Assembly: GCF_003428875.1 (NCBI RefSeq)
Contig: NZ_QQRS01000001.1
Span: 62,001 to 126,000 of the forward strand
DNA length: 64,000 nt
Source: Planomicrobium okeanokoites
GTDB taxonomy: Bacteria; Bacillota; Bacilli; Bacillales_A; Planococcaceae
Direction: 5' to 3'
The translations under genes were made by a program, and so were the position numbers. Within the stretch, counting starts at the first letter, position 1, and the number at the start of each line of letters is the position of its first letter. Positions 17,911 through 25,111 of the stretch are shown here, piece by piece. The notes beneath the pieces were generated by a model that saw nothing but the letters and a program-made list of their open reading frames with translations, ran no database searches and was not told the origin of the DNA.

Positions 17911-18417
17911 ATGGTACAAGTTACATTTCATGAAAATCCTGTTACCTTACCAAACAAAGAAGTCAAAGTTGGAGACGAAATCCCGAATTTCACAGTGCTC
18001 GATAATGATTTGAATCCGGTGACTGCCCAGGATACAGCTGGCAAAGTCAGACTTTTCACCGTATCCCCATCCTTGGACACCAGTGTTTGTTCAGATCAGG
18101 CGAAACGCTTCAGCGAGGAAGCATCATCGTTGGGAGATGGCGTTGCAGTCTATTATGTAACCTGTGATTTGCCATTCGCACAAAAACGATGGACTGAAGT
18201 TAATGAAGTCAAAAATCTCACTACACTTTCGGATCACCGCGATCTGTCGTTTGGTGAAGCATTCGGTGTCACAATGCAGGAATTGCGATTGCTGGCACGC
18301 TCCATATTTGTTGTGGATGAAAATGATAAAGTGACTTATGTGGAATATGTTCCTGAGGGAACGAATCATCCGGATTATGATAAAGCGATTGAAGCTGTAA
18401 AAGAGCTGACAAAATAA
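17911..18417 (+). CDS. tpx: thiol peroxidase Tpx with displaced second cysteine
   Basis: Atypical 2-Cys peroxiredoxin reducing hydrogen peroxide and organic hydroperoxides with thioredoxin. 168 residues. The peroxidatic Cys60 is in the standard context SPSLDTSVCSDQ. The usual resolving cysteine (Cys95 in E. coli, FCGAEG; WCGANG in B. subtilis) is replaced: the sequence reads RWTEVN. The only other cysteine is Cys85 in VTCDLPFAQ, where the others have Ala. The enzyme either uses Cys85 as resolving residue or works as a 1-Cys peroxidase. ATG follows GGGAGGCG. Confidence 0.93.
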   Translation: MVQVTFHENPVTLPNKEVKVGDEIPNFTVLDNDLNPVTAQDTAGKVRLFTVSPSLDTSVCSDQAKRFSEEASSLGDGVAVYYVTCDLPFAQKRWTEVNEVKNLTTLSDHRDLSFGEAFGVTMQELRLLARSIFVVDENDKVTYVEYVPEGTNHPDYDKAIEAVKELTK

Positions 18418-18422
18418 TACTT

Positions 18423-18450
18423 GGAACCCACTCATTTGAGTGGGTTTCCT
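18423..18450 (+). terminator. tpx terminator
   Basis: GGAACCCACTC, ATTT loop, GAGTGGGTTTCC, with only a short T-rich tail. It is a weak terminator and may let transcription continue into ytxK. Confidence 0.65.
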
Positions 18451-18469
18451 TATTGAGGACGGAGAACTA

Positions 18470-19393
18470 ATGAATTCAGCAATGGAAAACGTATTTAATT
18501 TTATCGATGAGCAAACTTCTGAAATCCAGAAGGAGCAGGAGAATTCATATCTGGAAAGCCTGCTGATCACAACTGAAAAATGGCTGGACGGAATTATACA
18601 GCCCAATGAAGAAGCATCTAAGGAAGATATTCGCAAAGCGATTCAGCTGGCGGTGCTTAAAGGCATGAAAGAACATATCCAGCCTCATCATCAGATGACA
18701 CCGGATGCGCTGGGGTTGCTGATGGGTTATCTTGTGGAATTGTTCGTGAAGAAAGACCAGGCGACCATTTTAGACCCAGCTGTTGGAACTGGCAATTTAA
18801 TCTTCACTATCATGAATTATCTGGATGGTAAATTGACGGGTGCCGGAGTGGAAATTGACGATCTGCTCATCAAGCTTGCATCGAATACGGGCAATCTTGT
18901 TCAGCAGCCGGTGACGCTCTATTTGCAGGATGCTTTGCAGCCTTTGATGATTGATCCGGTGGATGCAGTGGTATCGGATTTGCCTGTCGGATATTATCCT
19001 AATGATGAGAACGCAGCAACTTATGAACTGAAAGCGGAGGAAGGAATGTCTTATGCACATCACCTCTTCATCGAACAATCCCTGAAACATACAGCTGATG
19101 GGGGATATCTATTCTTTATCGTACCGAAAGCTTTGTTTGAATCACCTATGGCAGGTCAGCTGCATAATTATCTGAAGAAGACGGCTGACATCCAAGCAGT
19201 GATGGAATTGCCGGATACGCTTTTTAAAAATTCGTCCCATGCAAAAGGGATTCTTATTCTGCAGAAGAAAAAAGAAGGTATCAAAGCTCCGAGAGAAGTC
19301 TTACTGGCGAGAGTCCCAAACATGTCGAAACCGGATTCAATGGCAAAATTCTTTACACAAGTAAATAATTGGTTCAAAGAAAATAAAGGTTGA
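18470..19393 (+). CDS. ytxK: class I SAM-dependent methyltransferase, YtxK type
   Basis: 307 residues. The N-terminal helical part is followed by an N6-adenine-methylase-like Rossmann domain with motif I ILDPAVGTGNLIFTIMN (about 98-114). The catalytic motif IV, NPPY/F in DNA methylases, reads SDLPVGYYP here, so base methylation is doubtful. Position after tpx is the same as B. subtilis ytxK, but ackA, which follows there, is missing here. Start ATG 18470 has GGAG 5 bases upstream; an upstream in-frame GTG lies in the tpx terminator. Substrate unknown. Confidence 0.87.
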   Translation: MNSAMENVFNFIDEQTSEIQKEQENSYLESLLITTEKWLDGIIQPNEEASKEDIRKAIQLAVLKGMKEHIQPHHQMTPDALGLLMGYLVELFVKKDQATILDPAVGTGNLIFTIMNYLDGKLTGAGVEIDDLLIKLASNTGNLVQQPVTLYLQDALQPLMIDPVDAVVSDLPVGYYPNDENAATYELKAEEGMSYAHHLFIEQSLKHTADGGYLFFIVPKALFESPMAGQLHNYLKKTADIQAVMELPDTLFKNSSHAKGILILQKKKEGIKAPREVLLARVPNMSKPDSMAKFFTQVNNWFKENKG

Positions 19394-19464
19394 AATAATA
19401 GGAATATGCTATACTGAAAGCAGCAGAACTATTGCATCAGTCCAATTGAAAAGAGGGATGACAC

Positions 19465-19650
19465 GTGAGTGAGTCCAATGAAACACCGAAAAAAGTGAGC
19501 TTGCAGGAAGCAGTAAAACGCCAGCTTGAAGCCAAGAAAAATCAGGCTTCAGGTAAAAAAGGGAGCGGCAACGCATCTTTGGAAACGAAAAAGATGAAGA
19601 GCCAGCAAACAAAGAAAGTCAACAATACACGCCGTAAGATGGGAGTTTAA
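19465..19650 (+). CDS. small lysine-rich protein, function unknown
   Basis: 61 residues starting at GTG 19465 with AGAGGG upstream. The composition is strongly basic and hydrophilic (many Lys, Gln, Asn; ends NTRRKMGV), with a short helical part VSLQEAVKRQLEAKKNQ. No membrane segment, no cysteine. I do not recognise the family. Codon use and a plausible ribosome binding site make it likely to be real. The element-A copy A4 begins directly after its stop codon. Confidence 0.6.
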   Translation: MSESNETPKKVSLQEAVKRQLEAKKNQASGKKGSGNASLETKKMKSQQTKKVNNTRRKMGV

Positions 19651-19652
19651 GG

Positions 19653-19762
19653 AAGAAAAGCGTTAGCGCCCGTTAAGCTCTGAAAGGCATAAGACGGATG
19701 AGCAGAGTGGCGTTACTTGCCACGGCAGCTGAGATGGCTTATGACCCGAAGAGCTGGACAGC
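19653..19762 (+). repeat. family A element, copy A4
   Basis: Starts 2 bases after the 61-codon gene. It has AAGCGTTAGCGCCCGTTAAG at the left, the CATAAG/CTTATG middle stem and the GTGGC/GCCAC apical stem, but lacks most of the right-end GTCTGGACA. It is a decayed, slightly shortened copy in the same orientation as the gene. Confidence 0.8.
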
Positions 19763-19789
19763 AAAAACCCCCAAACACATAAGCCATCC

Positions 19790-19827
19790 TAAAAAAGCGG
19801 ACCTCGCCGGGTTCGCTTTTTTTATTT
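19790..19827 (+). terminator. terminator after copy A4
   Basis: AAAAGCGGACC, loop, GGTTCGCTTTT, long T run. Confidence 0.8.
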
Positions 19828-19929
19828 TTATGCACTTTTTTCACTTCTATAATAAAGGGTTAAGCAGATTTTTATAGAATTATTCTTTAAGAGACAATAT
19901 ACCAATCACCATTCGAAGGAGTGGAAACC

Positions 19930-20349
19930 ATGTACCGATCGATTTTGATAGCTGCAGACGGCTCTGAAAATTCATTTCGGGCTGCCAAAGAAGCGGTGAA
20001 ATTGGCCTCGTTGGTCAAAGGGGCGGAAGTTACGATAATATATGTCATCGATCACAATGAAGCAGGCAACGAAGAAATCCATCGCCATGCTTCAGCTGAA
20101 ATTGAAATGTCCCGCCAGAAGAAGATCCTGCCGATTATAGAACTGCTTGAGAAGGAAATGGTTTTTCATAAAGTGGAAATGATTTATGGAGTCCCCGTAC
20201 ATGTAATTGCTGAGTATGCGAATGACAGGAATTTTGATATTTTGATCATGGGGAAAAGAGGATTGAATCCGATGCAGGAAATGGTGCTTGGCAGCGTCAG
20301 CCGTTCAGTCCTGAATAAAGTTGATATGCCGGTGCTGATTGTAAAATAA
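19930..20349 (+). CDS. universal stress protein (UspA family)
   Basis: 139-residue single Usp domain. The ATP-binding pattern G-2x-G-9x-GS is complete: G at MGKRG, then LGSVSR. Usp proteins of this type bind ATP and accumulate under starvation or stress. Start ATG 19930 with AAGGAG 8 bases upstream; an in-frame GTG 9 bases earlier overlaps the ribosome binding site. The 37-codon membrane peptide gene follows 35 bases later and may be cotranscribed. Confidence 0.9.
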   Translation: MYRSILIAADGSENSFRAAKEAVKLASLVKGAEVTIIYVIDHNEAGNEEIHRHASAEIEMSRQKKILPIIELLEKEMVFHKVEMIYGVPVHVIAEYANDRNFDILIMGKRGLNPMQEMVLGSVSRSVLNKVDMPVLIVK

Positions 20350-20384
20350 ACCGCAGATCCTATAAGATGAAGGAGTGTTCCTGT

Positions 20385-20498
20385 ATGATGTGGATGATAA
20401 TAGTTGTAATTGCTTATATACCGATTTTTTATAAGATTCATCACCGGATAGGCCAATTGGAAGACGAGATTGCTCAATTGAAGGAAGAAATGGATTGA
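20385..20498 (+). CDS. 37-residue membrane-anchored coiled-coil peptide
   Basis: Short gene with AAGGAG (20370-20375) 9 bases before a double ATG (20385/20388) and a TGA stop at 20496-20498. Residues 2-16 (MWMIIVVIAYIPIFY) form one membrane segment. The rest (IGQLEDEIAQLKEEMD) has a heptad-like pattern typical of a short coiled coil. It resembles small membrane peptides that organise partner proteins, but I cannot name a family. It lies between a usp gene and a terminator. The strong ribosome binding site and the clean topology are the evidence that it is real. Confidence 0.62.
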   Translation: MMWMIIVVIAYIPIFYKIHHRIGQLEDEIAQLKEEMD

Positions 20499-20576
20499 TC
20501 CCCGCTTTATCAATAGTGAAAAGAGTGTGAACGTCAAAAGACTTAAGTTTCCAATGCAGATATAAAGGATATAGAG

Positions 20577-20606
20577 AAAGGACGGGATTTATCCGTCCTT
20601 TTTCCT
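20577..20606 (+). terminator. terminator after the 37-codon gene
   Basis: AAAGGACG, loop, CGTCCTTTTTCC. Confidence 0.85.
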
Positions 20607-20707
20607 GTTTAATGAAGGATTTACTCCTTATTTAGGGTTAGCATTTCTATTTTGCTGTTTGAAAATGCTATAATTACTGATTGTGATGGATATTTAAGTG
20701 ACAGAGG

Positions 20708-20737
20708 GAATGCCTATGAATAATGAAGGCATCCCGG
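20708..20737 (+). other. hairpin in the leader of the D-aspartate-ligase-like gene
   Basis: GGGAATGCCT, 11-base loop, AGGCATCCC, without a T run. A TATAAT lies upstream (about 20679). The hairpin may belong to the 5' leader of the ligase/racemase operon. Role unknown. Confidence 0.5.
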
Positions 20738-20784
20738 AATGTGATAGACTAGGACTATAATAAATTAAAAGAGAGCTGATAAAC

Positions 20785-22017
20785 TTGACTGCAAATAAGA
20801 GAGAACCCGAATTTTTACCGGTGCTTCTAGGTTCTGATATGAACGCATATGGAATGGCCCGGTCTTTTTACGAAGCATACGGCATTAAGCCGCTTGTTTT
20901 GGGAAGGTCAAATCTTTCTGCAACCCAGCACAGTGACATTCTGACTTTGCGGGTGATTGAAAACTTGAATGAAGAAGAAACTTTCCTTCCTTCGGTATTG
21001 GACATCGCAGAAGAATTCAAAGGGAGAAAGCTATTGCTGCTTGCCTGCGGAGATGATTACGCGAAACTCATCATTCGCAATAAGGATAAGCTGACGCCTT
21101 ATTTTGCGGTTCCATATATTGATGAAAAACTGATGGATCGTCTGGTCCTTAAAGAAAATTTTTATGATATTTGTGAGCAGTATGGCTTCAGCTATCCACG
21201 TACAGACCTTTGCACATATGAGAATTATAAAGAGTTTACACCTAACTTTTCTTATCCGATCATCATCAAGGCATCCAATTCAGTCGCTTACTGGAATTGT
21301 TCATTCCCGGGCAAAAAGAAGGTTTTTGTCGCACATGATAAAGCGGAAAAAGATGCAATTCTGGATGCCATCTACAATTCTTCCTATAAAGATAATCTGA
21401 CTATCCAGGAGTTCATACCGGGTGACGATTCTTTCATGCGGGTTTTGAATGCTTATGTCGGAAAAGACGGTAAAGTTAAACTGATGGCATTGGGAAATCC
21501 GATTCTTGAAGAGCATTCACCGGAAGGAATCGGCAGTTATGCTGCAATCATTAATACATTCGATCAGAAATTGATGGATAAAGTACGCTTTTTCCTGGAA
21601 GATATCGGTTATACCGGATTTGCCAATTTCGATATGAAGTATGATGCGCGTGATGATTCTTACAAATTATTTGAAATCAACCTGCGTAATGGACGCAGCA
21701 GTTATTATGTCACTGCAAGCGGACACAATCTTATGAAATACGTTGCGGATGATCATATTTTCAATAAACCCCAGAAATTGGTTTACGCCAAAGACAAGCA
21801 TCTGTGGCTGATCATCCCTAAAAAAGTCCTTTTCAAATACGCACAGAACGCAGTTTTAAAAAATGAGGCAAAACGTCTGATTAAAGAAGGAAAAGTAACG
21901 AATTCCTTGTTCTACAAAAAAGATTTCAATACAAAACGTTGGATCAAATTGACATTGAATAATTTAAACTATCACCGGAAATATAAAAAATACTTCAATA
22001 ATAAAGGTCTGTCATAA
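20785..22017 (+). CDS. ATP-grasp ligase resembling D-aspartate ligase (peptidoglycan crossbridge)
   Basis: 410-residue ATP-grasp protein. Its opening VLLGSDMNAYGMARSFYEAYG and the stretches ATQHSDI, ACGDDYA, YWNCSFPGKKKVF, IQEFIPGDDSFMRVLN and FEINLRNGRSSYYVTASG closely resemble, from memory, D-aspartate ligase Aslfm of Enterococcus faecium. That enzyme adds D-Asp to the epsilon-amine of L-Lys in UDP-MurNAc-pentapeptide. FEINLR holds the metal-binding Glu/Asn of the ATP-grasp site. The next gene, 3 bases on, is an aspartate racemase that would supply the D-amino acid. The protein has no membrane segment. The start is TTG 20785 with a weak GAGAG upstream. The substrate could be D-Asp or D-Glu. 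Confidence 0.85.
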   Translation: MTANKREPEFLPVLLGSDMNAYGMARSFYEAYGIKPLVLGRSNLSATQHSDILTLRVIENLNEEETFLPSVLDIAEEFKGRKLLLLACGDDYAKLIIRNKDKLTPYFAVPYIDEKLMDRLVLKENFYDICEQYGFSYPRTDLCTYENYKEFTPNFSYPIIIKASNSVAYWNCSFPGKKKVFVAHDKAEKDAILDAIYNSSYKDNLTIQEFIPGDDSFMRVLNAYVGKDGKVKLMALGNPILEEHSPEGIGSYAAIINTFDQKLMDKVRFFLEDIGYTGFANFDMKYDARDDSYKLFEINLRNGRSSYYVTASGHNLMKYVADDHIFNKPQKLVYAKDKHLWLIIPKKVLFKYAQNAVLKNEAKRLIKEGKVTNSLFYKKDFNTKRWIKLTLNNLNYHRKYKKYFNNKGLS

Positions 22018-22020
22018 GTT

Positions 22021-22722
22021 ATGGAAAAAAAAACACTGGGCATTGTTGGTGGTGTAGGACCACTCGCTACTATGTTCATAGGCGAAATGATCGTGCGCCG
22101 GACAAAGGCTGCAAAAGATCAGGATCATGTCAACTCCATTATTACGAATAATACGCGTATTCCTGATCGGACAGCTTTCATCATGGGGCGCTCCGATGAT
22201 AATCCTGTTCCTGTCATGATTGACGACATGGCAAAACTATCATCAATCGGTGCTGAAATCATCATTATTCCTTGCAATACGGCTCACACATTTTACGATG
22301 AGCTCCAAATGGGCTCTCCGGTTCCGGTTATCCATATGATCCGGGAAACAATGAAGCGCGCAGCTCAGCAAGGCGCTGTAAAAGTAGGTGTTCTTGCCAC
22401 CACCGGAACAGTTACATCGAAAGTCTATCAGCAAGCGGCAAACGAATATGGACTGGAACCTGTTTTACCGAGTCCGGAAATACAGGAAAAAGTCATGTCA
22501 ATCATTTACGATAATGTTAAAGCGGGAAAAAATGCTGATAAAGATACATGGCGCGAAATCGTCAATCATATGGAAAATCAGGGATGCGATCGAGTGGTGC
22601 TAGGCTGTACTGAACTTTCCATTGTTAAAAAGGAAATGGACCTGCCCGATTTCTATCTTGATTCACTGATTGTATTGGCAGAAACGGCTATCTTATCATG
22701 CGGCTATGAGCTAGCTGAATAA
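22021..22722 (+). CDS. aspartate/glutamate racemase family, probable aspartate racemase
   Basis: PLP-independent two-cysteine racemase, 233 residues. Both catalytic cysteines are present: Cys85 in IIPCNTAHTFYD and Cys196 in VVLGCTELS. The PCNTAH context is typical of aspartate racemases, while glutamate racemases (MurI) usually read ACNTAS. N-terminal LGIVGGVGPLAT is the common start. It lies 3 bases after the ATP-grasp gene, so it is almost certainly translated from the same mRNA and supplies D-aspartate (or D-glutamate) to that ligase. ATG has AAAGGT upstream. Confidence 0.9.
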   Translation: MEKKTLGIVGGVGPLATMFIGEMIVRRTKAAKDQDHVNSIITNNTRIPDRTAFIMGRSDDNPVPVMIDDMAKLSSIGAEIIIIPCNTAHTFYDELQMGSPVPVIHMIRETMKRAAQQGAVKVGVLATTGTVTSKVYQQAANEYGLEPVLPSPEIQEKVMSIIYDNVKAGKNADKDTWREIVNHMENQGCDRVVLGCTELSIVKKEMDLPDFYLDSLIVLAETAILSCGYELAE

Positions 22723-22726
22723 ACGA

Positions 22727-22766
22727 CAGAAAAAACCCTTTTCCATCACTGGAGAGGGGTTTTAGC
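22727..22766 (+). terminator. terminator T1 after the racemase gene
   Basis: AAAACCC...GGGGTTTT hairpin with tail. Its sequence is nearly repeated 304 bases downstream at 23031-23068. Confidence 0.75.
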
Positions 22767-22794
22767 TTGTTGCGAAAAGTGTATGTAAGCAATC

Positions 22795-22953
22795 GATATT
22801 GCGCAAAACAGCTCGCTTTCCTGGGGGCTTGTACTGAGCTAACTCGGTCTCGTTTCACTTCGCCCGAGTGGATCTCAGCACTTCGCTAGAACCGGAGTTG
22901 AGTTTCAACTCCGGTTCTACTCCCCTGGGAGTCTCGTTGTTTTGCTCCATATC
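22795..22953 (-). mobile_element. family B MITE-like element, copy B1
   Basis: 159-bp element with terminal inverted repeats GATATTGCGCAAAACA (left) and TGTTTTGCTCCATATC (right). Its core matches B2 and B3 read in the opposite orientation (CTGAGCTAACTCG, TTTCACTTCGCCCGAGTGGA). It is 28 bp longer than B2/B3 because of an extra hairpin at 22888-22918. No coding capacity is visible. Confidence 0.8.
22888..22918. repeat. perfect palindrome nested inside B1
   Basis: AGAACCGGAGTTGA, GTT loop, TCAACTCCGGTTCT: 14 paired bases. It is absent from B2 and B3. Confidence 0.9.
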
Positions 22954-23030
22954 TCTGAATCGCTTCGCTAGCTTCGAGACATTAAAAGATATGCAGCGAA
23001 ATGATCGAATAAAATGATGTTTTTGAAAAT

Positions 23031-23068
23031 CAGAAAAACCCTCTTCCAACACTGGAAAAGGGTTTTTC
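23031..23068. terminator. terminator T2, near-duplicate of T1
   Basis: AAAAACCC...GGGTTTTT hairpin, about 80 percent alike to T1 by eye, including the flanking CAG and GCTTG. It probably serves the minus-strand usp gene that ends at 23080. Confidence 0.75.
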
Positions 23069-23079
23069 GTGCTTGCCGT

Positions 23080-23574
23080 TTAAGCTGTTGGATTTTGTGA
23101 TTGGTCTGCTCTGCCTTGCAAATCAGACGGGGCATCATCGGTACGGACTACGAGTACATCACAACTCGCTGAACGCACGATATGTTCGGATACACTGCCG
23201 ATCAGGAATCGTTCGACTGCGTTGAGACCGGTTGCTCCACAGATAATCAGATCAGCATGCACTTTTTTCGCAAGATCTCGTGAAATCATTGTTTTAGGTG
23301 AACCGTAGTCCACTACGATGTTCACGTTTTGTACTCCTGCCGCCATTGCTTCCTTTTTATAATCGGCCAAGAGGTCCTCTGCGAATTTCTGTGCTCTGTC
23401 AGCGATGGAACGGTCATAGGCTTCGATTGCCGCAAATGATCGGGTATCGATGATGTTGACCAGGTTCAATGTCGCGTTATTGCGTGTTGCAATGCCCACT
23501 GATTTTTTGAAAGCCCACTCAGCTTCCTTAGAGCCATCCACTGCCACAAGAATTTGTTCGTATTTTAATGTCAT
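23080..23574 (-). CDS. universal stress protein (UspA family), second copy
   Basis: 164-residue Usp domain with the ATP-binding pattern complete (CGATGLNAVERFLIGSVSEH) and an Asp at VAVDGSKEAEW. A hydrophilic C-terminal extension of about 20 residues (DDAPSDLQGRADQ) is unusual for the family. It is divergent from ald across a 336-base AT-rich gap and only distantly similar to the usp gene at 19930. ATG follows CAGGAGGAATGC. Confidence 0.9.
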   Translation of the reverse strand: MTLKYEQILVAVDGSKEAEWAFKKSVGIATRNNATLNLVNIIDTRSFAAIEAYDRSIADRAQKFAEDLLADYKKEAMAAGVQNVNIVVDYGSPKTMISRDLAKKVHADLIICGATGLNAVERFLIGSVSEHIVRSASCDVLVVRTDDAPSDLQGRADQSQNPTA

Positions 23575-23910
23575 GATTGCATTCCTCCTGTTCTATTTAT
23601 GAAATTCGATACAAGCAGTACCAGCTCCTTCTTTTTCTTGAAAAAATCGCTTAAAACCTGTGTCCAAAATATGGATAAAATTAGAATGCCTGATTAAAGT
23701 TATATCGAAATAGAATAAAATTAAAGGTTAATTGGAATATTACATAATAATCCAGAAAAATATAGCTCGAAAAAAGGGATATAATAAAAGATTTTCAAAT
23801 CGGTAAATAAAGTTGGGCAAAGTCTAATAATATCTGATAGAATGGATTTGCTTTGAAGTAAAAAATTTCTAATCTATATTTCCTATTAAAGATTAATGGA
23901 GGGTTTCACC
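23575..23910. other. AT-rich divergent intergenic region between usp and ald
   Basis: Promoter candidates for ald are TAGAAT at 23838-23843 and TATAAT at 23780-23785, neither with a good -35 at normal spacing. I see no hairpin, repeat or convincing operator here. Confidence 0.4.
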
Positions 23911-25026
23911 ATGCGTATTGGAGTTCCAACAGAAGTGAAAAATAACGAGAACAGAGTAGCAATGACACCATCGGGCGTTGTCAATCTCTCATTGTATGGG
24001 CATGAGGTGTTCATCCAGGCTGGAGCAGGTCTTGGCTCCGGGTTTACGGATGAAGACTATAGTTCTGCAGGAGCCAGCATTGTCGCGACAGCAGAAGAAG
24101 CATGGAACCAGGAAATGATCATGAAGGTGAAAGAGCCGACAGCATCTGAATATGGCTATTTCCGCGAGGGAATGATCCTGTTCACGTACTTGCATCTTGC
24201 GCCTGAACCGGAATTGACGAAAGCTATGCTGGATTCGAAAGTCATCGGAATCGCTTATGAAACTGTGCAGCTGCCGAATAATTCATTGCCGTTATTAACG
24301 CCGATGAGTGAAGTCGCAGGTAAGATGTCAACTCAGATCGGTGCTCAATTTCTGGAAAAAATCCATGGCGGTGGGGGAATCCTTCTAGGCGGAATCCCGG
24401 GAGTTTCACGCGGCAAAGTTACAGTAATCGGAGGCGGTGTAGCAGGAACAAATGCTGCCAAAGTAGCGGTAGGAATGGGTGCCAACGTAACGATCCTCGA
24501 CTTGAATCCGGATCGTCTCCGTCAATTGGACGACTTGTTCGGACAGGATGTACAGACGATGATTTCAAATCCATTGAATATTGCGGATGCTGTTGAGAAA
24601 GCGGATCTTGTAATCGGTGCTGTGTTGATTCCAGGTGCAAAAGCTCCTAAATTGGTTACAGAAGATATGATCAAGTCGATGAAACCGGGCTCGGTTGTGG
24701 TCGATATTGCAATTGATCAAGGCGGTATTTTCGAAACGAGTGACCGCATCACGACTCACGACCAACCGACATACATCAAGCATGATGTGGTGCATTACGC
24801 AGTTGCGAACATGCCTGGTGCGGTTCCGCGTACTTCCACAATCGGTTTAACGAACGTTACTGTTCCTTACGCAGTACAAATTGCCAACAAAGGTTATAAA
24901 CAGGCTATCCTTGAAAACGAAGCTTTGAAAAAAGGTGTAAATACGCTTAATGGGTATGTGACATATAAAGCGGTTGCCGATGATCAGGGTGTCGAATACA
25001 AATCAGTCGAAGAACTGTTGGCTTAA
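23911..25026 (+). CDS. ald: alanine dehydrogenase
   Basis: NAD-dependent interconversion of L-alanine with pyruvate and ammonia, 371 residues. It opens [18 protein letters not shown], carries the substrate-site residues in MKVKEP (Lys) and YLHLAPEP (His), and the NAD-binding [11 protein letters not shown] near residue 173. ATG 23911 has GGAGGG 7 bases upstream; an in-frame start 15 bases earlier is the ribosome binding site itself. In B. subtilis Ald is needed for alanine use and normal sporulation. In this apparently non-sporulating organism the role is catabolic. Confidence 0.97.
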   Translation: MRIGVPTEVKNNENRVAMTPSGVVNLSLYGHEVFIQAGAGLGSGFTDEDYSSAGASIVATAEEAWNQEMIMKVKEPTASEYGYFREGMILFTYLHLAPEPELTKAMLDSKVIGIAYETVQLPNNSLPLLTPMSEVAGKMSTQIGAQFLEKIHGGGGILLGGIPGVSRGKVTVIGGGVAGTNAAKVAVGMGANVTILDLNPDRLRQLDDLFGQDVQTMISNPLNIADAVEKADLVIGAVLIPGAKAPKLVTEDMIKSMKPGSVVVDIAIDQGGIFETSDRITTHDQPTYIKHDVVHYAVANMPGAVPRTSTIGLTNVTVPYAVQIANKGYKQAILENEALKKGVNTLNGYVTYKAVADDQGVEYKSVEELLA

Positions 25027-25069
25027 TAGAATAGATGCTTGCAGCTGTTATGCAGTCTGCATGAACATG

Positions 25070-25111
25070 AAAAGCTGCGCCGGATAAAATTCCGGCGCAG
25101 CTCTTTTTTAG
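25070..25111. terminator. bidirectional terminator between ald and the peptidase gene
   Basis: AGCTGCGCCGG, 8-base loop, CCGGCGCAGCT, T run on the plus strand and A-rich flank on the other side. Confidence 0.92.

Noticed and set aside
18859..19000. ytxK as a restriction-modification DNA methylase
   Set aside because: Motif IV is DLPVG rather than NPPY, no restriction or specificity gene is near, and the gene sits in a conserved core block.
20785..22017. ATP-grasp gene as a carbamoyl-phosphate or D-Ala-D-Ala ligase
   Set aside because: Length, the opening motif and the racemase partner fit the D-aspartate ligase group better. Signatures of the other enzymes are not seen.
22855..23052. Minus-strand 65-codon frame inside element B1
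   Set aside because: It is fully within repeat and terminator DNA, no ribosome binding site, not preserved in B2 or B3.
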